Assembly: GCA_026874595.1 (NCBI GenBank) | Contig: CM049308.1 | Location: 51,903,624 to 51,967,623, forward strand | Direction: 5' to 3' | DNA: 64,000 nucleotides | From: Sipunculus nudus | Taxonomy: Eukaryota > Annelida > Sipuncula > Golfingiida > Sipunculidae | Shown here: in pieces, positions 1 to 10,475 of the stretch | Position numbering within the stretch: position 1 is the first letter of the stretch | Layout of the letters: each line of letters opens with the position of its first letter | Made by a program: the position numbers and the translations under genes | Notes under the pieces: generated by a model | What the model saw: only the letters and a program-made list of their open reading frames with translations | Database searches by the model: none | What the model was told of the DNA's origin: nothing

Positions 1-740
1 AATATCTGTGCCAAATGATACTGATCTAGGACCAGGTGAAATAGTATTCACTATAATTACATTATCTGAAGACTGTCCATTGCTATTTGCAATTGTGTTA
101 GTACTGTAACCTGTATTGATAAAACACCTGTGTCAAGTGATGGGCAGGTGAAACACATTTACTACAGAAGAGGATCGATGTTATACTCTGCCGTATGCCG
201 TAGCCAACTACAGAGACTGAAGAACAGGAGATTGCAGACTGTAGTCATGGACAGATTTTCCACCTGTTTCAACGCAATGTTATCAAGGACCAAGAGGCTT
301 TTCTTCTGACCGAGCTGTTAGAAGATATCAAAAAGAGTGTGAGAATGACCTTTACGACCCACCCATCACAGAAAACGGCCACTGTTAAGTTCAGGCTAGC
401 CACCGAATTTATAGCCATATCTCTGCCAGAACAGGAGAAATAGCTTTTTTTTCAAAAAGCGTGGTTGGCCCGGCGGCCAATTAGGATTTAACAACCAATG
501 GCGTTCTGCTTTGGCAGCCAAGTTATTGGGTCATGTTCATTGGCTATTATCAAAACAAATTAGTGGGAAAAATCTGCACTCACCTGATAGGGTTCTTCAA
601 GATGACATTTTAGTTATTTCGGCGGCCATATTGGAATTTTGGTGGCCATATTGAATTTGAGGTAAAATTCAAGATGGCCCCAGAGCATATTTTGAAAAGC
701 ATGTCTCAAACTACCAGAATCCACTGAGAAAACCTTGACT
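1..740. other. no recognisable gene
   Basis: Stretches between about 180 and 450 stay open in short, mutually shifted frames on the plus strand and look like a decayed coding fragment, but I cannot assign a family. The rest is AT-rich with no repeat or RNA signature that I can support. Confidence 0.3.
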
Positions 741-744
741 GGAA

Positions 745-990
745 AAATTGGCAGTTTTCTCCTTGCCTGGACCTGTCTATATCCCGCAATACTCGAGTTC
801 AGTTGTGAAGGATCTACAAGAACTTTTTGAAGGGCTAAAAAGAGATATTTCATTTTTTCTTCAAAGGGGTATGGTAATATTAACTGGAGATTTCAATGCC
901 AAGAACATCTATGGAGCCAGACTATATTCAGAATGACGACTGTTCGTATTTACCGAACCCTTATGACTAACCTAGGGGGTCCTTGAGTCG
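745..990 (+). pseudogene. LINE endonuclease (APE-type) fragment
   Basis: A short frame reads VYIPQYSSSV, then LFEGLKRDIS, then GMVILTGDFNAKN. This matches the middle of the exonuclease-endonuclease-phosphatase domain of non-LTR retrotransposons, where YIPPSS, a D-I-xxF helix and the catalytic GDFNA block come in this order. After the GDFNAK block the frame shifts, and the neighbouring frame gives DYIQNDDCSYLPNP, the expected continuation. No reverse transcriptase follows, so this is a 5'-and-3'-truncated dead copy of about 250 bp. The clade (CR1, L2 or similar) cannot be decided from this piece. The family identification rests on motif order, not on an alignment. Confidence 0.7.
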
Positions 991-2884
991 TCACTTTAAC
1001 CAGTTCTCCAAATAAATTATGTTCATCCTTTAAGGCATATGTACGTTTTTGTTAAAATATGTCCCCCATGAATTAAGGGTGTTGTCTTGGTCAATTTTCC
1101 TCAATCAACGAACTCTCAACAGCGTTCGCGATTAACAGATGGATCGTCAATGTTGAGTGGGAGAGGCTCTGGCATTTGAGAGTCGGGGTACCTTGAGTCG
1201 TCAGATGGATGTCCTTGAGTCGTCATCTTATCGGAATTTGCCTTCTATAGAAGAATGGATCAATGGAGAAATAACTACAATATTTTACAGTGAATGTTCT
1301 ACACATATTATACAATAATTAATGGGATAAATTTCCTGATACACCAAAAATTGAATGGGGTAATATTTATGACACATCGATCCTACTTCCTTTCTCTTCT
1401 GGGGCACATGGCATTGGTAGGTGCGGCAATATATTAGGAAAGTTTTCAAGTGATGACAGAGCAAAGACTGATTGTCAGCTTGCATTGTGGTGTCCAGGCG
1501 GTAAATTGCATATTTTTTTCTTCGTCCTACATGTTTTAAAATGTGCACAACTCTTATGTAAAGTCTTATGAAATGATGAAAGCAAAGAACACAGGCCACC
1601 GAAATGCATACGTTCCAATGGTTATTCAGTCATGACGTCACCACACTGCTCCTGTCTCATAGTGCAGTAACTTAGGGAATTGTTTGGAGTATGGGCTTCT
1701 GACATTACAATTAATGGAGTATGGGCTTCTGACATTTCATTTAATTGTAAGGTATAGTTGAAGCAATTTATAATTGAATGCAGTCAATCATATCAAATTA
1801 CTATGTTAATATGATATTTATAAAAAAGAATGATAAAGTTCCATGTCTGCGGCTGCTCTTTGTTAATCAAGGTTTGTACAAACTGTACTTTTGGAATGAT
1901 CATGTGGCCAGAAAAATGCAGCGTCTGCATTATCATTTTAAACCTCTGAAAACATTTAACGGTATATTGTATGTTTGTTGGACAATCGAGGGGACGGGTT
2001 AAACGGTCGCAACTCAGGTTCGATCCCTGGTGTTGCTATGACGTAGAGTGTGTGTAAAAGAGAGACCGAGAGAACAGACAAAGATTCATACAAATTCATA
2101 CTGCCGTATCAATAGCATCAAATGTTATGTCCTGTGTTAAGAGAAATCTTTAACACTTTGCTGATAACCTGTTTCTTAGAGAAAATTCAGTCATGTTTTC
2201 CTCTGACGCTTTTATCATTTCCACTGTGTGTAATCATCTTGATACACCGCAACATCACACGATATAATACAAGAAATATACTCAATTATACATGTATATG
2301 ATATATTATAAAGAAGCTTTGGATGTGTTAATCTGAACAAAGTAATGATGCTGTCCTTGTGCTGTCTGGCTGGTAGTGCCAGGGTCAGTGCGAGGCGTGT
2401 CTAATTAAGCAGATATTAAGGTGTGTACAGAGGCCCAGTGGACGCTGCTACTACTTATTTCCCATGTGTTTTCAAGTCACAATTTATAAAAGTTAATATT
2501 AAAAGAAATGAATTTACGATGGATTTATAAGCCTATAATCAAGGGTCTGATCTTGCATATTCCATATATTTTAAAACAAAATATAACTCTTTAAAACGCC
2601 TAATGCAGCCTATTATAAACATCATTACTCCTGCCGAACGTGTTTAAACAGTGTGTGGTATATCTTGGCGCACGGGTCAGCTCGCATTGCTGGTTACATC
2701 ACAGTCAGATCAACAGCTATCAGAATAACATTAACAAAACTATAATTAATAGATGTTACTTATAAATCAAAGATTTATAATTAAAACAGAAAACCTGCAC
2801 TGCAAAATATATAGTATTACTATATAGGCTGAAAGCAGTCGCCTGTTTGGCGATGGCCATGGCTGCCGCCTTTGTAAAAGAGAA
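991..2884. other. non-coding stretch with minor direct repeats
   Basis: The 13-mer CCTTGAGTCGTCA occurs near 972, 1191 and 1212. A 21-bp unit (GGAGTATGGGCTTCTGACATT) is repeated at about 1686 and 1715. A tRNA-type B-box-like GGTTCGATCCC lies at about 2017 without a convincing A box. A 104-residue minus-strand open frame (1285-1599) has no recognisable motif. Confidence 0.4.
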
Positions 2885-3247
2885 ATGAACTTTTGCAGCA
2901 AGGAATTTAAGAAGAGATCTGGGGGTTACGCAATGACATCGATTCACTCGACAATTAAAGGACGCAAAGGATATTTAACGACCCCTAAAACTGTACTAGA
3001 AGAGCATCTTGTGAGTTCCGCTATAACACCCCACAAACCGGGTGAATGTCCGTTCATCTGCACACAGTATGCTTTATCCGTAGAACAGGTTGCTTTGTTA
3101 CAGGGCGCTAAATCAGCCCTTGTTGAACGTTTGGCACCAGACAGCTATGTATCTACAAAAACGAAAACAGAGAGAATTCCCAGAAAGACTCCGAGAAAGG
3201 TAAAGAAAGAACCAAAAGGAACTCCACACCAGGTCGATCAAAGGTAA
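2885..3247 (+). CDS. unrecognised 120-residue open frame
   Basis: I do not recognise this protein. The frame is open for 120 codons, which is long for this AT-rich sequence. It has a mixed N-terminal half with a CPFICTQY segment and a strongly basic, proline-rich tail (RIPRKTPRKVKKEPKG) that could bind nucleic acid or act as a nuclear signal. There is no signal peptide or membrane segment. The sequence just before the stop (CAAAG|GTAATT) resembles a splice donor, so this could be one exon of a larger gene. No partner exon or homologous neighbour was identified, and the ATG is simply the first in the frame. Confidence 0.3.
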   Translation: MNFCSKEFKKRSGGYAMTSIHSTIKGRKGYLTTPKTVLEEHLVSSAITPHKPGECPFICTQYALSVEQVALLQGAKSALVERLAPDSYVSTKTKTERIPRKTPRKVKKEPKGTPHQVDQR

Positions 3248-3517
3248 TTCAGTATTTCACACACACGTTAGCATGCATATCAGCCTTGTAAGCAAACATG
3301 TACATTCATTCAAATTTAAGGCTGTGTGGAGAAATCCTATGCATATATGCAAAGCTTCAAGAATATGTTGATATTTCAATATTAATATCAGTAATAATAA
3401 TAATACTAATAACAATAATAATATGTGTGTGAATAAACGGAGATCAGTCAGATGACATATTTTAGTTATTATTTTCAAGTCAATAATAAAAAAAACATGA
3501 GCATACTGCAGATACAC

Positions 3518-3753
3518 TTTATGTATCGGAACGGCACAAATGCCCCCTCCGGCAGCAAATTTAAATCAGGCAGTCAGAAGTAGGTCAGCCAGGTCGAACG
3601 CGAATTCAATCTGTAACTGGTCATCATCCCTCCAGAAACCAAAATCAGGCTCATATCTGCAGTGCAGGCATTGCGAAAAAAAGTCTGTACAAGTGTTGAA
3701 TTTCAGAATGACGGACATGTGTAAACTTATATGAGGGTGGCGGGGGCATAATA
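3518..3753 (-). mobile_element. short Helentron-like element, family A
   Basis: Read on the minus strand, this 236-bp copy starts with the family-A head ATGCCCCCGCC after a T-run and ends with GGGGGCATTTGTGCC and the imperfect hairpin GTGCCGTTCCGATAC. Between them is one monomer (CGCAATGCCTGCA, then GTTACAGATTGAATTCGCGT) homologous to the units of the array at 48269-49604. It carries no coding capacity. The assignment to Helentron/Helitron2-type elements rests on the asymmetric inverted ends plus the 3' hairpin. Confidence 0.6.
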
Positions 3754-6312
3754 AAAAAAACATTAAATGTGATATAATTTTCCCTATTATCATAATTTAT
3801 ATAGCCTGCTGAAACCAGCCACTCTGTCTTAGTAATGAGCAAAGTCGCCAAATGTTTTGGACAATACCAATATGCACGAGGACTTTGACAGCTGTGCAGA
3901 GGGTCCACGGATTAAAACAAAGCATTGATGGATTCTTTGTCAAAGACCCTACAAATAAAAAGAGGTTACACCCTTTCTACGAAGCGATTTGCAAACTGTC
4001 GACACGGTGGCAAATACGAATGGTCCGTGTCAAATAAAAATGGTCAGAACATTTTATCTACTTCCAATGGATATGTCCGTTACTCCATCATATACTGTCC
4101 ACAGTGCTACAAATAAGATCGAACAGAAATCCAGCACTGGACAACTAATTAGCTAGTAGATCCACGGTTTTCTCTGTCTTATTTCACAAAGCGGCTCCAA
4201 TGAATATCCTTTTCCAACAAGACATGAAACTGCATGACAGAAACTTCCCGAGGCCTTCAGGCATAGTGCAGCTTTAGAAAATCTCGAATATTGATTTGAC
4301 ACGATTTAAAAATATCGATATTTTAAAACTGTATAGCGATACGCAATATGCAAATCAATGATATCGCGCACCCCTACGGGCTGGCAGCCTGGGAAGTTCC
4401 ACCCAGTGAAAGGAAAAGTTTATGTAAAAATGTTAATAAAGAACAACCGGCACGGTTATTTCAGTTGTCTGACGTCACAACTTGTATGCACGCGGTATGA
4501 ACTTATAATCTACTGTGCAAAGTGTTTATTTTTCACGAAACTAATTTTCGGAATTGGCACGGTCCAACCCTTTGCGAGCATGTAATTTTCGCGAATTGTT
4601 TGTGGTCACAGGAAATGGAAATGATATACCTTAACAGAAGCCAAGCTTGGATTTGCATGATTGCGCAGGTCAGTAATGCATTTAATTGTGTTTACACAAT
4701 CGGTCTCCTTATAATATTATTAGTGTTTACATCTTAAGGGTGTTCACACCTCACCTTATATTACTGCACTCGGCATGCTTACGTCCGTGGGTTTAACTAA
4801 CTATGGCATGTATTTTTGGGAGTATTTAATTTTCGCGAATCTATGTAACCTCACTAAATTCACGAAAATGTCTGGTTCTACAGTATTCTTGAACACCGAG
4901 GTGTGTGTACATTAACTTATCATTTATCGTACGAACTACGAATTAATTTGTTGACAACATCCCAGTGTTTCACTTGATAGTTTTAAAGGATATATTGTGT
5001 AACATGCTGGTCCTGAAAATTGTAATTTAAGGTGGACGGGTCCGGTGCTTTATTAGCTCCTATGACCCCAGTGGAGCTAATAAAGATTATTCTTAACACC
5101 GTTCTACCAATCCCTTTTAAAAACATCGAACTCTCTCTCAACATTCTCCATCTCTGAGAGTGAGCAAGGTTGTCACGAAGGTGTATCAGTTATTTCACAG
5201 CGGTCATGAGATAAGACAGTAGAGGGTGCAAGCATCCACTTAAATGATACCATCACCCTAATGAAGGAGCAGATTCCCGGAATATCCGAGACATACTGAT
5301 AACTATGGACTCTGTGGCCAGGAATGTTATTTTTGTCAACCAGAATCTGGCTATTTAAAAATAATTAATTATATAAAATGAAACAAATTATGATTAAATT
5401 TGGACATTATTGGCCTGAAATGAACGATACTCTTTCGTTGCACGTTCGTCCTTTTCATGAAAGGAAACTTAAAACTCCCCTTTGTGGACCTGCACGTGCA
5501 GCATTATGTCCAGTATGTGACTGGATGAAGGCAGCATATACAGGTGTAGAACAACTATGGTTTTTGGCATAGCAGATATAACAGGTAATATTCCTATTGA
5601 TGTGATGTATCTTCGTGATTGATCTAGTCACGATCACATACCGAACATGAAGTGTCTCTTAAGCTAGGTTATAGTTCCACAGATTTAAATTCTGGTTCGT
5701 CACAAAAGAATAAAAACAACCCTTGCCCGGATGAGCAAGCTTCATCCTCTACCCGGGCCATATCTTCGGCTGCTGATACTGGCGGTGAGAGTGAACCACA
5801 GTTGTTTGACGAAGAAAAAGATCCATTAGAAGCCTGCAATAGAATATAGTGTGCTGATATGTCTTCATTTTACCAACCTATATAAAAGAACACCCTCCAG
5901 GCAACGAAGATCACGCACATTCCAGGCGGCATGGAACATCTCCCATGCACAAGAAATAATAACTAGAATAAACACATTCTCTATGAGATTATGCATGCGA
6001 AAGGATGAAAGGAAAGAAAATCAAGTGATAAAAGGAATAAGATACAGGAATGTGATTTCTATGTTATCATGATACTTCCTCACCATGTGATGTTGACAGG
6101 TCAGAAAAACCAATCCACCGCCGAAATATAAATGCAATAAGCTGAACTTCAGTCACTGGATGAGCCGGAAACGGTGGTAGTGATTTAGATTTATCACGTA
6201 CCTTTGCACACACACACACACACAATATTTACACACACGTATATATATATACACAAACAAAAACAAACCCGTACTGCTCTACATATACATAAAACAACAC
6301 AACAATGACAAA
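3754..6312. other. non-coding stretch, only short open frames
   Basis: Several open frames of 60-75 codons occur (for example 5378-5572 and 5652-5849, plus strand), but none has a recognisable motif, a convincing splice context or a partner. A CA/TA-rich tract lies at about 6205-6260. Confidence 0.35.
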
Positions 6313-6375
6313 TAGATGTGTCGCAACGACACGAATGATTGCCCCCGCCGGCAGCACGTCATTTTTTAAAGTGGT
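6313..6375 (-). mobile_element. 3' terminus of a family-A Helentron-like element
   Basis: The minus strand reads GGCGGGGGCAAT and then the perfect hairpin GTGTCGTTGCGACAC, ending ATCTA before TT. This is the same terminal layout as at 49571-49604. The expected body and 5' head are not recognisable beyond about 6375, so this is a truncated relic. Confidence 0.5.
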
Positions 6376-7535
6376 TGAGTATTAATGTAGCAATGCCGAA
6401 GGAACCAGAATTTAATCATTATCTCTTTATGATATAATGTACAGTTATTCAAAATCGGCGATGATGATGGTAAGAAATTCCAATTATTACTAAAGGGGAA
6501 AACCCTTGTGAAATGTTGGTCAAGCAGAAAGAAATGCAATCCTGATCTGTAAGTGATATTTCTATGTGTACAAACTAAAGATCATATTGAAGAAATGATT
6601 AACCTTATGAAATTGTCTTTTGTATATGGAGTGTCATGAATATGGTCTGAATAGTAACATCCATGGACTTGAATTTGTGGTAAATTACATTTTGAAAAGA
6701 CAAGGTCCAGTGTTGATCAATAAACTGTGGTGGGTTTATCACACGACGTTGATGGTGAATTGTCTTGAAATGCCGACGTAACGGACTGTAGATTGCAGGA
6801 ACAGTATTTCTGTTTATGTTAAAGTCTCCCAGTATGATGGAATGTAGAGATTCTGATGAAGAATGTAACAGATGTCAAAAATTTATAAATGTAGGAGAAC
6901 TGGTGAATGGGAACTATATACTAGGAAAACATATCTTTGAACGATTTTGAAATCTTGATTTATTGGACTTCTACAATTGGAAGCTTTACTGTCCTGATGA
7001 ATACTTTTCACAGGTTTATCTTATTGTAAATCGTCAGACCTTGTGTTTTGTGAGTTTGGTTTAAAGGTAGTAATATATTCCTAATTCTTAATATCCATGT
7101 AATGACATTTTGCTGAAGGGGCATTACAGGGTATTCACCTAGCAGATAAAAATTCCGGGAGTTTTCCAGGTTATCTCAAGGTCTTACAGGGATTTTTCCA
7201 GGTCACAATAAATAACTAAACTGAACAATCTTACTGACTTAATCTATTATTCTTTAACAAGAATTTAAATGTAATAGTAACACAATGTGAGTGCCCCTTC
7301 AGTTCAGCCAATTTCAAGTCAAGTCATCTTGCTGCTCTGATTTTTTTTGTCTTTTTTTCCTCAGGCTGTTTGCTTGTGCAACTTAAGTCATCTTTCTGTT
7401 CTTCTCAGACTGCTCACAGAATTTCAGCTTTCTGAAGCATATCTGTCCAATCTCTGTCAGTTTTTTCTTTTTTTTTTCTTTTTTTCAACTGCATTTTTTA
7501 CATGATGTGTTGTCTTTTGAGATTTCTTTGTTTGG
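6376..7535. other. no gene seen
   Basis: AT-rich sequence without recognisable coding motifs. T-rich tracts lie at about 7345-7500, next to the 3' end of the decayed transposase on the minus strand. Confidence 0.35.
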
Positions 7536-8965
7536 CTATCCTTTCCATTTTTGTTGCTTTAAATTCTCCATGTAACGACTGCGGGAGGAGGCCACAGACA
7601 CAAGCACCCTGGTAGTTACTGGAACCTTAAGTGGTCCAACTGCAGCTATAAAACTTTCTTTAACAGTGCGCTGAGCGTTAAAATTGGGTCTCAGAGAGGT
7701 TTTCGCGCTCAACAGGCTTAATGAAACTGAATCCTCGTTCAACTGAGGCCTAACCGTGTGAAAGTATAAGTATTTATTTTTCCAGCACCCCACACACCTT
7801 CCCATATTCTTTATTTCCACCAACAATTTCTCGGAGATATATGTCCACCCGGTCTCTATCCATCAGATGTGTCAAAATTTGAATTTCTCAGCCTTTTTTT
7901 TACTGAACCATTATCAGACCACATTGATCCAAATCAACATTGTTGATTTCCATTAGATGTCCAAGGTTGCCTTATCTGTGATGCACTGGTCTGGTTCAAG
8001 GCGCATTCTTTTGGCATCTATGCATCTTAAATGCCTTACTAGTGCATACTTAACCGGTGCCTTTTCTAGCAATTGCTTTACCACTGTAAGGGCAACGTCT
8101 TACATTCTAAAGTCTATCACCCTGGATTCTGATACCTTCCCAGCGGCTTTATTTAGATACTTTTCTGTTTCCATGCCAACATCAACTCGCTTGTATGTCA
8201 CATGCAACTCTCTGTTCTGAACATCAAAACACAGGACTTTTCTGGCTGATTTCTTTACCTTTTTTAGCTCTTCAGGTTATATGCCCATCAACCTTTGCAT
8301 TGCGTTTTAAAAATTGGCATCTTTGCTTCTGTCAGTGGATCCAATAGAGCATGCTTGATAGTTTCATAAGATGTGTTCTCTGGATCTGCAAACTTTTCCT
8401 GTTCAACACTTTCAACATAGGCATGTATACAATGCCACATCTGCAACGCTCTTGCTGCCACAGGCAAATTCTCCACCCACCTGTGCGGGCAGGTTTTCAA
8501 CGGAAAGAAATCAGTGCCAGTAACTTGCATGAAATCCTGTCTTCGTGCATGGGAGTCTTTAAATAGCAAATGCAGATTACTTAGTGTCTCATTGGTGTCG
8601 AATGTTAGGGAACCATCTTTGAAAGCCTCATACACCATGTGCAGCCCACAGCTGCCAATGCCTATGATTTTAGATTGGAAGTCCCTTTCCAAATTCTGTG
8701 AAATTTCCAATTTACATTGTATCCATCCATTGAGAGCTGTAAAAGGTTATGAAGAATACCTTTCAGGATTGAGAGACCTGCATCAAAATGATTTATCATG
8801 TCCTCAGTGGTCCCATGCTTCATAAACACACTAGTTAACTATCTTGTCATGACTTGCTCTTGCCCTGGAACCCAGAACCTGGCATGGATATCTATGTTAT
8901 CTTTTTAAGCGACTCATCAAAAAGGAGCACAAAGTCCCCAACCTTTCTCTTTTGATCGATTAGAG
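7536..8965 (-). pseudogene. decayed transposase-type protein recurrent in animal genomes
   Basis: Reading the minus strand from about 8960 down, successive frames give DFVLLFDESL, then TTEDMINHFDAGLSILKG, then QLSMDGYNVNWKF. A 140-residue intact block (8710-8288) follows with IGSCGLHMVYEAFKDG, LFKDSHARRQDFM, FFPLKTCPHRWVENLPVAARAL and DPLTEAKMP. Further down are VLCFDVQNRELHVTYKRVDVG, KAAGKVSESRVIDF and RHLRCIDAKRM, and a C-terminal block ends in SRSRYMENLKQQ (7826-7536). This order matches a multi-copy animal protein family with the hallmark DGPNVNWK, GSCGLH, PLKFCxHRWVEN. I regard it as transposon-encoded, probably hAT-like. At least four frameshifts or stops separate the blocks, so it is dead. 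A (TA)n(GA)n tract lies just upstream. Confidence 0.7.
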
Positions 8966-8983
8966 AGTTTTTAAAATATGCTG

Positions 8984-8984
<1 letters not shown>

Positions 8985-9075
<91 letters not shown>
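8985..9075. repeat. (TA)n-(GA)n compound microsatellite
   Basis: About 50 bp of TA dinucleotides continue directly into about 40 bp of GA. The same TA-to-GA compound structure recurs at 15783-15869. Apparent open frames here (IYIYIY, SLSLSL) are repeat artefacts. Confidence 0.95.
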
Positions 9076-9079
<4 letters not shown>

Positions 9080-9874
9080 TACATAAATCTGAAATGCTTT
9101 CATACGCATCTCATAGACTCGTTCCAGACTGATTAAATCTGAGCTTCCATAATGACCATAAAATATTTGCATAATGCTTCACATTTAAAACATTTGCAAA
9201 AGTCTATTGTTGTGTATTTTTAGCAAATATTCTTACAAACTCTTCCAACTGTTTTTTTTTTCCTCTCCGAGGGTGGATACCAAGGGCAGATTGTTTTGTA
9301 TCAGACATTGTGCTCCGCAAATAGCTCTTTACATGTCTCATTGAGGGGACACTTCTCTCACATGATGAGTAGGTGGAAGAACTAGGGCAATATTAATTAA
9401 TCTACGAAGGTCTTGGAATGCATATTTGTAAGAACTCATGAATGTTCCCGTGCCGACCATGTGCATATCCTTTGAAACCTGTGTATCAACGAGTCGTTTG
9501 GTCTGTCGAAGTTCGACGTTATGCCATTGTCAGCAGATGCGACCAGTCAAAGAAACTGGGACTTCGTAGGTCAAGTGCAGATATTGAACTTTTGGCCAAA
9601 AAAAGGTATGGTTCTTAGGTACTTTTATTCAGAGATCAGTGCGGGCGGGTGGGTTTTTTTAATTACCATTTTTTTGTATGTTTCGATAAAAATGTCACAT
9701 TATCAAGGAAAAGCATGATAATAACATATTTTCTTTCTATACAGGTTTTAGCATTGCATAACAAAGGAAAACTTGTCAAAAATGTATTATTTTATTTTCT
9801 TGAAAGATGAAAATCAAGATAATATTTTTTTATGCGGGGGTTCAAAATTGACGTGGGCGGTGCCTGAAAATCAT
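9080..9874. other. spacer between two decayed transposases
   Basis: No recognisable coding motif on either strand. Contains T- and A-runs only. Confidence 0.35.
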
Positions 9875-10475
9875 ACTTTTTCTTTTTTTTTTTGACCTTC
9901 GAAGCTGATTATTGCCACTTGGTCCATTTCTGCCAAGAGCGAGTCCAGCACTGGGTAAAATAGCTTTGTGCGGTATTCTGTACACGTGGTACCTGCCTCT
10001 TCTCGTTTTCCCGTTGAAGCCAAAACAACTACTAAAGCGTCTAGGAAGCCTTCCTACTCGCTGAGGTGGCCGTTTCGTTTCAATATCCACGGTTTTCGAC
10101 AGCTCAGTTGCCATAGAGAGTGCCACACTTTCTCACACCTCTGCCCTTTAACGTCTGATTTGACAGTGTCAATGTGATCAGCAGCGGCTGATATATCCAA
10201 GCTTGGTGACTATAACATGTCAGAAAGTAACTGTGTTTGAAGCAAGATGTGTGTGAACATCTCTAGACAAACCACGGTGGTAAAGTTTGTTAGCAGACAC
10301 CGTGCATCATTGGCTGGCTTTCCTGTATGATGCTCTGAAATTTCACCAAGAGTATCCAAAATACTTGGTAATGTGTCAAGGATGACTTTGCATGCAGCAT
10401 ACTGACACGTCCATCTAGTCTCACCAAGTTTCTTGAGGGTGCGAGGTTGACCAAGGTATTTACTTTTTTTTGCGA
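9875..10475 (-). pseudogene. ZMYM1-like / hAT-type transposase, C-terminal fragment
   Basis: From 10470 down, the minus strand reads LKKLGETRWTCQYAACKVIL, then ILDTLGEISEH and ARCLLTNFTTVVCLEMF. After a stop it gives SPSLDISAAADHIDTVKSD, and after a frameshift ELSKTVDIETKRPPQRVGR and EYRTKLFYPVLDSLLAEM. This is the typical C-terminal half of zinc finger MYM-type protein 1-like proteins, with LSDTRW, then SxxLDIxxA, then a short hAT dimerisation region starting YRxxxYYPxLD. The gene is broken by at least one stop and two frameshifts. Its 5' half is missing: the frame is cut at about 10470 by a tandem-repeat element (10451-12645). Confidence 0.65.

Noticed and set aside
1285-1599. 104-codon minus-strand frame as a gene
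   Set aside because: No recognisable motif or splice context; composition is compatible with chance in this region.
1985-2045. tRNA gene
   Set aside because: Only a B-box-like GGTTCGATCCC is present; no A box or cloverleaf can be drawn. At most a SINE relic.
7957-8220. Plus-strand frames at 7957-8825
   Set aside because: They are antisense shadows of the decayed minus-strand transposase.
8960-9172. Open frames rich in IYIYIY and SLSLSL (also at 15732, 16381, 24244, 46064)
   Set aside because: They are translations of TA and GA microsatellites, not genes.
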